Below, in pieces: positions 56,619-64,000 of a DNA stretch of 64,000 nucleotides. Source of the DNA: Acarospora socialis. Its lineage: Eukaryota; Ascomycota; Lecanoromycetes; Acarosporales; Acarosporaceae. How positions within the stretch are numbered: the stretch's first letter is position 1; the number at the start of each line of letters is the position of its first letter. The position numbers and the translations under genes were made by a program. The stretch is from NCBI GenBank assembly GCA_025617375.2, contig JAMYGW020000011.1, positions 186,001 through 250,000 on the forward strand, read 5' to 3'. The notes under the pieces are model-generated. The model was not told the origin of the DNA. It worked only from the letters and a program-made list of their open reading frames with translations, and made no database searches.

Positions 56619-58346
56619 ATGGCATCAGCTCTCGACCCTGAAGATGATGTAGGTACTGAGCTTCGTGGTGTCTGGATATCCACGCTGAACCAAGACTGAT
56701 CTGCCAATGCGGCTCAGATTCTCGACACCTTAAGGAAAAAGGTGGATCCTAAGGTACAGGAGGAACGTGAGCGGGCGGTAAATGAGAGAGTTCGACTCCA
56801 ATATGAAAAAGCACAAGCACGGTTAGCTGAGCTTGTAAGTTGGATGATTCTTGTTAGGGTTACAGATGTTAACTATATCAATTGCAGCTTGACAACAACT
56901 CAACCCTGCCATGTACAATCTCCTCAGTACGCGTTCTCAATGCGAATCACACAAGAGCCGGCTTCCTCGAAAGGATCTTCAATCCGCTTTTCAGCGCAAA
57001 TCGAGACCGACCCTACACGCTTACAGAGGTATTGCGAGAGTTGTCAATGAGAACAAATGAGTTATACAAATTCGGTCGGGCTCAACAACTGCTTTGCGGA
57101 AGCCAAAGTCGTCAGACTGACTCGGGTGGTAGACATATTCCACCAGCCCATAAACACCTTCATCGACAAACCGCCTAAAACAGATCCATCGTCCACAACC
57201 ACCGATATAGACATTTACCTCGCTGTTAGAGAAAAGTCCCGCCTGCTTCTCAAGACCGGTACAGACCTCGGCAATGCCGAAGGCTCGGCTTATGGAAACC
57301 TATTATGGCGGAACGTCTTTGGTGGAGCCGAGACCCTGAACCTCAACGCATCTCTTGGAACGCGAACCAGGTCTGCCTATCAGGCCACATTCGAAACACC
57401 TATACTCAGCAATCCTGACACGAGATGGGAAATTGGGGGTCTTGCAAGTTCGACGCAGAAGAGCTGGGCAAGCCACGAGGAGGTGCTGAAGGGAGGATGG
57501 ACAAAATACCGATGGGCGTCGAAGGGCGGTAACAAGCATGAGCTTGGCTACACGGGTGTCTGGAGACAGTTAACTGGGTTGGCCGAGAAAGCATCGCCAA
57601 CGGTAAGAGGTGATGCAGGCGATAGCGTGAAAAGCAGCATCACGCATACATGGATCAGCGATGCGAGGGATAACCCGATACTACCTTCAAAAGGATACTT
57701 CCTCAAAACGGTATCAGAAGTCGCTGGGTGGGGCCCTCTACAAGGTGATGTCGCATTCTGGAGGTCAGAGATGGAGACGCAGACCGCTACATCAATACCA
57801 TTACCGGGGGTACGAGGTGACAGCGGGGTATCGTTTACTACAGGCTTCCGAGCTGGCATGCTATACCCTCTTGCTCTCGGTTCTCAATCGCACCCGCAAT
57901 ACTCACGCATCAACGATCGCTTCCAGCTGGGTGGTCCGACTGACGTGCGTGGTTTCCGACTTTCTGGGCTTGGTCCGCGCGATGGACCCGATGCTGTTGG
58001 GGGAGATGTCTACGCTGCTGGCAGCGTAAACCTCCTCGTTCCATTGCCGCGGGTGGGGCCTGAGAAGCCCTTTCGCTTCCAAGCTTTTATCAACGGTGGG
58101 AGACTGCTCGCGCTCAAGGGCTTGGATAAAGAGGACAGGATGGACAGTAAAGCGGTCCAGAAGAGCGTCTACTCCACAATCGCCGAACTCGGTAACGGGC
58201 TTCCGAGTTTAGCAGCTGGCTTTGGACTCGTGTATGCGCATCCAGTGGCCAGGTTTGAGCTGAATTTTTCGCTGCCGTTGGTCTTGCGGAAGGGGGAGGA
58301 AGGACGAAAAGGCTTGCAATTTGGCATCGGGATCAACTTTCTGTGA
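56619..58346 (+). CDS. SAM50: SAM50/Tob55, outer-membrane beta-barrel assembly protein
   Basis: Core Omp85-type pore of the SAM complex that inserts beta-barrels into the mitochondrial outer membrane. Exons 56619-56648, 56718-56834, 56888-57074 and 57133-58346 total 1548 nt or 515 aa, with introns of 69, 53 and 58 nt. The N-terminal POTRA region has LDNNSTLPCTISSVRVLNAN and LTEVLRELSMRTNELYKFDI then FHQPINTFIDKP. The barrel starts with TDIDIYLAVREKSRLLLKTG and GNAEGSAYGNLLWRNVFGGA. The conserved Omp85 motif region reads FQLGGPTDVRGFRLSGLGPRD, and the last strand is the beta-signal-like LQFGIGINFL. Confidence 0.96.
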
Positions 58347-58705
58347 TCGTATACCGTGCCTGTAGAGCTGTAGATGTAAAATGCTTGTACATACAACAGT
58401 CGTGGTCACTGTTTTTTCCGTTAAATGGAGCGTGCATAATTCGTCAATGCTCAACTTGTGCATTCACCGCTGCCTGGAAACGACGACTGTTCAGAACACC
58501 TCTTCCCAAAGCCATTACTCGTGAATTTTACACTATATACCACAACAAAACCTACGAAATCATATACCAAGCTTCATTCAGACAGCCCACGTTCTAGAAC
58601 CACCTCCAACCGCTCTCTGTTTCTCAAAGCAGCCCCTAAACATCTGCGCACGCAACACCCCATCCTGCCGCCAGCGCACCACCACCAACCCCACCGCCGG
58701 CCACC

Positions 58706-59824
58706 ATGGCCCAATTCTTCCCCCAACAACCCTACGCCCCGCAGTCTGCGCAAAACCTACAATTCTACCCCTCCCAATACACTCCGCAACCGCCGGTATC
58801 TGGACACACGACGCCGTCGCAAGCCCAATACGGCGGCTACGGCGCGCCCGCGAGCCAAGCATACTCTTCCCAAAGCTTCGGCACGGGTTCCTCAAGCTTC
58901 GGCATCGCGTCCGGGGCGTCGGGGTTCGGCGGCGCCGCGGGGTTCGGGGTGCCGGGCGGGGGCGTCAGCGGGCGGATGGGCGAGCAGGGCGGGCTGCGGA
59001 CGGGCTGGCTGGCGGCGTTTGGGACGGAGGGGTACGAGGGGGAACCGGCGCTGCTGGAGGAGTTGGGGGTGAATTTCGGGCATATCAAGGGGAAGGTAGG
59101 TCCATCCAATTCTCGTCTCGTTACCGGCTACGGAGGGGTGATGTACACGATCCTCGCTCCTCGGGCAATGGAAGACTACGATGTTGTTGTTGTTGTTGAA
59201 GAAGAAGGAAGCGAAGCTGACGGCTGACGGGTAACAAAGACCCTCACGGTCCTCAACCCCTTTGCGCGCATCGACCAGCACATCATGGACGACTCCGACC
59301 TCGCCGGGCCTATCCTCTTCTTCCTCCTCTTCGGCACCTTCCTCCTCTTCTCCGGCAAGGTCCACTTCGGCTACATCTACGGCCTCGCCCTGCTCGGCAG
59401 CACCTCCCTGCACCTCATCCTCTCGCTCATGTCGCCGCCCCTTTCTGCCGCCTCCTCCTCCTCTGCCGTCGACCCTCACGACCACGACCACGTCGTCGCA
59501 GGCGGCAGCGCCCATCTCAGCTCCACGCTGACCTTCCCCCGCAGCGCCAGCGTGTTGGGCTATTGTTTGCTGCCGCTCGTGCTGACGAGTCTGGTGGGTG
59601 TCGCGCTGCCGATGGACACGTTGGGCGGGTATCTGTTGACGAGCGCGGCGATTGTCTGGTGCACGTATAGTAGTAGCGGCATGTTTTGTGCTGTGGGCAG
59701 GATGAGGGGCATGCGGGGGCTGGTGGCTTATCCGCTGAGCTTGTTCTATGCCGGTTTTGCGATTATGGCCATCTTCAGCAGCAAGGGGAGTGGGGCGTTG
59801 GCGAAGACGGCGGCGGGGGTGTGA
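58706..59824 (+). CDS. YIP1: YIP1-family Golgi/ER membrane protein (YIPF5-like)
   Basis: Exons 58706-59095 and 59240-59824 (144-nt intron) give 975 nt or 324 aa. The first 95 residues are Gln/Pro/Tyr and Gly/Ser-rich. Then GWLAAFGTEGYEGEPALLEE and LGVNFGHIKGKTLTVLNPFA with DQHIMDDSDLAGP match Yip1. Five hydrophobic segments follow, starting ILFFLLFGTFLLFSGKVHFG and ending in FYAGFAIMAIFSS. Yip1 proteins bind Rab GTPases and act in COPII vesicle formation. The intron contains a (GTT)n run near 59181-59199. A lineage-specific His/Asp/Ser insert lies between TM2 and TM3. Confidence 0.93.
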
Positions 59825-60345
59825 GTTAGGTAGGAAGGAGATGGGCTAGGTGATGGTGCTGAGGAGCGTTGTGGCTGCTCTTAGGTAGGAAGCGTTAGAA
59901 ATATAGCTACTTTCTGTTCGGTGCATGTCAGCGATAGAAGGAAGCTGGACTCCCTAGGGACTATTTTAGGGCTCGCTTCGATAGCAGGCGGTCCCTTGCA
60001 CAATTACTTGTACGCTTATATTGGAATTAATAGTAGAGTAACCAGACACGTGACCGCAATCTGGACGAGCAGCATCAAGTAAATGTATAGGGCATTTACC
60101 TTGGAAGACATTAGACAGGTGAACCTTCGTTGAAGTGATCTAACCTAATGATTTCGAGATGTCCAATAGCTTTTGCCCTACACTCACAACAGCTACGGGT
60201 AAATATCTCCTGCGTTTCCCATTATGTTCCCCAAGCTACGTACATCAACCCGTCCAACAATTCTGACCCGAGAAAGTAAGAATCTTCCCGGTCTCCTGGC
60301 CCTTAAGAGCTCACCTCCCTTACTCAAATCAACCCAATACTATAC
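59825..60345. other. convergent intergenic region
   Basis: About 520 bp between the 3' ends of YIP1 and the GPI-anchored protein gene. Nothing is supported here. Confidence 0.5.
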
Positions 60346-61406
60346 TCACATAACACCTCCCACAACACCCAGCACACCGACCAACCCAGCCAGCGCCCAA
60401 ACTCCAAAGCCCCCCTCCCCAGCCCCAACCGCACGCCAAGCTCTCGCCGCTCCCGTTGACACTTCCACAGAAGGCCGCGTTGTCGTCGCCGTCTGCGTCG
60501 TGGATGTCGATGCACCACTCGCGGCGACCGTCGATGTACTCTCGACAGATGTGGGAATGATCACTACGGCGTTGCTCGTAGACGTGTCAACACCGACGCT
60601 GATGCTTGAGCTGGTGCTTGAGCTGGCGCTAGTGCTGTCGCTGGTGCTGGTGCTGGCAATGGCGCTGAGACTGACGCTAGTGCTGGGAGTGGTGGAGTTG
60701 GAGAGGGCGACGCCGGCAGTGGTGAAATCTGCAGGCAGAGTCACGGAGTTCGAGCGGGCGCAGGATTCAGGGGATAAGCCCTGTTGTGGTTGGGACGGTG
60801 TTAGCAGTGGATGATAACTCGGCGGGTGGGTTGGGTTCGGGCAGTGTGGTGTGGAGCATGACATGGAATAGGAGGATGGAGGGGATGTACTCGGTAAAGG
60901 GGAAGGGGTGACGTACATCCGGGCAACAGTAGCCTTTAATCAGGCAGAATGAGTCTCTGGGACAAACATCTAGAAGCAAACATCAATCGGTTAGCCACTT
61001 GATCTCAGTACAGCCAGCTAGGAAAAGGAAGGTGGCAGGGCTCAAAGCGCATAAGCATAGAAGTCCACATGCACACCAATGTATAAGCCCATCAAACTGG
61101 CAAGAATCGAGCACACGAAGGAAAGTTGTAAAAGGATAGGTGTGAAAACATACATCCACCACTACAGCACGTCTGGCCCTTGGCCGGATTCACACACTCG
61201 ATGCCCGTGCCACAACTGTAATAGCCCGGCCCGAACGCGTCGGCGCATGTCTCGCCACTGCCATCATTCTTGTCCGGGACGAAGGCCTCAGACTGCCGTT
61301 TCAAGATCGGGCTGGGGTGTTTCTTTGAGGAAGAAGCATCGGAGGAGGCTAAGGCTGTAGTTGCGAGGATGAGGGCGAGGATCACGGGGAGCCTGAGAGG
61401 GGCCAT
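60346..61406 (-). CDS. secreted, probably GPI-anchored Cys-rich/Ser-Thr-rich protein
   Basis: Exons 61406-61154, 60969-60917 and 60780-60346 sum to 741 nt or 246 aa. Introns (184 and 136 nt) are long for this window, with GTATGT and GTACGT donors. A signal peptide (1-21, MAPLRLPVILALILATTALA) precedes a Cys-rich domain at about 50-110: GETCADAFGPGYYSCGTG, IECVNPAKGQTCCSGGYVC and FCLIKGYCCPDGLSPESC, about a dozen cysteines likely forming disulphides. A long Ser/Thr-rich stalk (repeats such as STSTSDSTSASSSTSSS) ends in a hydrophobic GPI-attachment tail, WALAGLVGVLGVVGGVM. Probably a cell-wall or surface protein. The ligand is unknown. Confidence 0.87.
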
Positions 61407-62754
61407 GCTGTGCAAGGAGTCTTTTTGCTCTGGCTAGATGCTGTGTATGGAGTGCTCAGGGCAGTTGAATTCACCGAGGGAGAACGTTGAAGATCAGAAA
61501 ACGGAGAGACGGCGCTGTAAATATAACGACGAAGCCTTTATCTCTCCACTGCGCGAAACATGAGAACAGGACCGCAGCACGTAAAAGATGAGCTGAAATG
61601 CATCCCAAAGCTCCCCTCGTCCCTCCCCGCCAATCAGGGCCCAAATTGAGCGAGCTCGTATTACGGAAATTATGTGATTTCTGCTCCTAGGTAGGCTGCC
61701 GGAGCAAGGCTGCGTGCCAAGACCCGGGCTGTTCTGTTGTTTTCTCCATCGCCATTCGCTCGTCGCAGTAACTCGGGACAGGACAATGGGACAGGACCTG
61801 CTAGCCAATTTGAGCACAGTGGGGAGGTCAAGATAGAGGATGTTTGAAGTCGTATCGCACAGTCACAACCACCCTTTTGAAGGTTTGATACGGTTTGTTC
61901 TCTGTCAGAGGTCTAAATCCACATGTAAAGGAAGATATAAAATTTGCAGAGCAACAATGAGATTTAGGTCTCAGAAATGAGATGTATGGAATTCTGCTGT
62001 GAGCATGGCGAGATACTTGCTCAAATCCTCTTGACCATACCTGAATTGGTTAGCAGGTTCTATCCTGTTGTCCTGTCTGGAGATATCCCGTCCGCTCGTG
62101 GCACACACCGCTGCAAGGTACGAACGGTCTGGCGAAGAGAATTGGGGTCCGCCAAGGCAAGGCTGAAGGTCGGGCATTGAGGTCGTACGAGAAGCGGGGT
62201 GTGAGCTAACGCTTTCTAGCGGAGGGAATGGTTTAGGAGAGAGGGCCTGGACTTTGGAGGTGGAGAGAGTCAGCATGGGGCTGCGTGAGGTGTTCTTCGT
62301 AATGTTTGAGTGCGTTTTTTTACCTCGTGACTGGAGCACCGGAGGCTGTTTTGAGGGGCTATGATGGTGCGTATCTAGATGTGGAGTCTTCCATTTCTTG
62401 AAGTCGGATAAGAGATGCTTGGTGATGTCTGGATAGTATAGGGATGTATAAGCTTGGTTGAACTTGACCTTTATGTGTAGAACTGAGGTTATAAATTAGT
62501 AGCTTATCCGTCAAATCAAGGCTTTTTGTTGGATACGGGGCTGCTTTTATTAAGGTGGGAGGGAAGTGAACCTGGACGTGAGGCACCGAGCTCTTATGTA
62601 AGAGTGGTGTAACGGAAACATTTGACTACTTCTCATGCGAGTATGACTCCTGTATAGGTACATCTATTCTTTTGACATGTTGAGGTACTTCAAGCACATA
62701 ACTGATGTACAGTAAAGTGGCTTTGAAAAGAGAGCCTGAAGCCTTGGCCTGCAG
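61407..62754. other. intergenic region, no supported gene
   Basis: About 1.35 kb upstream of the GPI-protein gene and up to the MITE. Frames at 61494-61817 and 61971-62339 (minus) have no motif. Confidence 0.5.
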
Positions 62755-63013
62755 ATACGAAGGAACTAGTATTTAGTGTCCGGGCGTACCATAAGCGGCG
62801 ACACAGTTGATCCTTATTATATCCTTTTGCTCAACGCCCCTATATAGGACCAGGATACTCCGTATGTGATAAGAATTTCTCAGGAGTTAGAGGCTGCCCA
62901 ATTGTATCCTCATAAGATGTATGAATCTAAGGTTTGTGATGATTGATATTGTGGTATTCAAATATGCTGCCGCTTATGGTACGTCCGGATACTAAATACT
63001 AGTTCCTTCGTAT
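62755..63013. mobile_element. MITE, about 258 bp, with about 43-bp terminal inverted repeats and TA duplication
   Basis: The left end (62755-62799, ATACGAAGGAACTAGTATTT then AGTGTCCGGGCGTACCATAA and GCGGC) and the right end (62969-63013) are reverse complements with about two mismatches. A TA duplication at 62756-62757 and 63011-63012 fits Tc1/mariner/pogo-type insertion. There is no coding capacity. Near-identical arms suggest a fairly recent insertion compared with the copy at 45184. It sits in the 3' part of a Fic-domain reading frame. Confidence 0.87.
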
Positions 63014-63243
63014 GCTCTCTGAGATTGAACGTTGAAAGCATAGGTATCTCCCAAAGTCCCAACTACAGGTGTACAGCAGTCCTTCCGCTTCCCGTCCCAT
63101 GCGTCGGATAATAACCACATATACTCCGTCGTGTCCAAGTTCGAGAAGACGACCGGTAAGTAACGCTGTCTGACGAGGTAATCGGCCATCAGAGATCGCC
63201 CCATTCTCCCATTGCCGTATTGGAATGGATGGAAACGCATGAA
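62992..63243 (-). pseudogene. Fic/DOC-domain gene fragment, broken
   Basis: The Fic signature HPFQYGNGRMGRSLMADYLV is clear. It contains the catalytic HPFxxGNGR with the active-site His, followed by RYLPVVFSNLDTTEYMWLLS. Fic enzymes transfer AMP or related groups to proteins. Only this core is recognisable; upstream sequence (to about 63480) has weakly similar helical frames that I cannot connect with confidence. Its downstream end runs into the MITE at 62755-63013. It appears to be a non-functional remnant with more than one break. Confidence 0.65.
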
Positions 63244-63611
63244 ACAAACATCGCTAGGGGTGGAGCATCATGCATTCGGTCTCGCCATTGTATGAGGCAT
63301 TCCGTTGGAGGCAGGCACTTCGATCGCGGATGGGAGAATTAGTTCGGAACAGAGAGATTGGATGTCTGAAAGGGAGATTCCTGACGTATGTACTTGGCCA
63401 ACCCTAATACTTCGTAGATAGCGCGAGACAACAAGATGGCTCCACATCTCAGTTGTCACTCGCTCACTTAGAATCAATGCAAGTTGCCCACTTTTGGTAT
63501 AGATATGTTCGCTGTTATTGAACCTTTCAAGTATATATATAGAGAAACCATTACTGTCGTCCCAACATGTGTATTCGTCCCATCCCAAGACACGACCTGT
63601 AATTACGACAC

Positions 63612-64000
63612 TCAAAACATACAGCAACAGAACAGCGCGACCAGGACAGGAGCCAGACCCGCCACCGCATTCCTTCCGGCGGCACCAGTCGCCGCAGGAC
63701 CCGTATATTGGGTGACCGGCGCCCCTGTCATACTCGATTGGCTTGGAGTTCCCCCTAACCCACTAAAGATTGCCGGACCCAACCCCAGCGTGCTAGTAGA
63801 GGCGATTGGGGCGGTACTGGAAACCTGGGCAGAGACCGAGGGTTGATTGCTACCGACGGGCGCTACGGAACCTGTGCAACGTGTTAGCTATCAGGCCATG
63901 TTCTGAGAAAGGAAAAGCGAGGAGTAAACTGACTTGGAGAAGCGGGCACTGGAGTAGGCGATGAGGCGGCGGGTGATGACGATGGAACCACCTGTGGAGC
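63612..64000 (-). CDS. 3' end of a GPI-anchored Ser/Thr-rich surface protein, partial
   Basis: Exons 64000-63934 and 63871-63612 (62-nt intron, GTCAGT donor) encode the C-terminal 108 residues; the 5' part lies beyond the right edge. The visible sequence is Ser/Pro/Thr-rich (APQVVPSSSPAASSPTPVPA; GSNQPSVSAQVSS), then SMTGAPVTQYTGPAATGAAG. It ends in a hydrophobic tail (NAVAGLAPVLVALFCCCMF) typical of a GPI-attachment signal. The N-terminal domain (for example CFEM) cannot be judged from this window. Confidence 0.75.

Overview
The window is nuclear DNA of a filamentous ascomycete (Pezizomycotina). The evidence is short introns (about 47-70 nt) with GT(A/G)NGT donors and CTAAC/CTGAC-type branch sites a few bases before the acceptor, dense intergenic spacing, a fungal thiamine riboswitch, fungal-only families (HRI1, Pth11/rhodopsin-like membrane protein, Cys-rich MVVPTTCC protein) and GPI-anchored wall proteins. 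I cannot fix the class; Dothideomycetes is a guess. All exon/intron structures were derived by hand from splice consensus, reading frame and conserved protein sequence, and for nearly every model the summed exon length is a multiple of three.

Layout. 1-757: 5' part of a DAHP synthase gene running off the left edge. 2-5.5 kb: a fungal CxxC-tail protein and a cytochrome P450 with an apparent one-base frameshift. 7.7-11.1 kb: a possible specialised-metabolism island with an intronless arginine:glycine amidinotransferase-like gene convergent with a seven-exon drug-efflux-type MFS transporter. 12-21.5 kb is a housekeeping block: PLP homeostasis protein (YggS/PLPBP), AP-2 alpha adaptin, Cys-rich metallothionein-like protein, ARP6 and a GCIP-domain protein. 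A 678-bp fold-back MITE (21840-22517) follows. 22.9-28.5 kb: coiled-coil nuclear-type protein, ribosomal protein eL13, and a THI5/NMT1 thiamine-pyrimidine synthase preceded by a TPP riboswitch. 29.7-34 kb: Pth11/rhodopsin-like membrane protein and a second P450. 34.5-45 kb: a 701-aa unrecognised protein, OXLD1-like mitochondrial protein, DPM3, a SmgGDS/RAP1GDS1 armadillo protein and an ADCK1/Mcp2-type UbiB kinase.

45-46 kb is a repeat-rich interval around an intron-containing tRNA-Ala(CGC): a degraded MITE on one side and an unrelated inverted-repeat element on the other. 46-60 kb: cytochrome c heme lyase, an F-box-like Cys-rich protein, HRI1, a membrane alpha/beta hydrolase, an HExxH protein, then UBC6 divergent from SAM50, and YIP1. 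60-64 kb: two GPI-anchored Ser/Thr-rich proteins flanking a Fic-domain gene fragment whose end is interrupted by a second, well-preserved copy of the MITE found at 45.2 kb.

Functional themes: mitochondrial biogenesis (SAM50, heme lyase, ADCK1, OXLD1), the secretory and endocytic pathway (AP-2, DPM3, YIP1, UBC6, HRI1), and one thiamine-controlled gene. The more unusual parts are the amidinotransferase/MFS pair with the damaged P450, the microexons, and the MITE/tRNA/Fic neighbourhoods.
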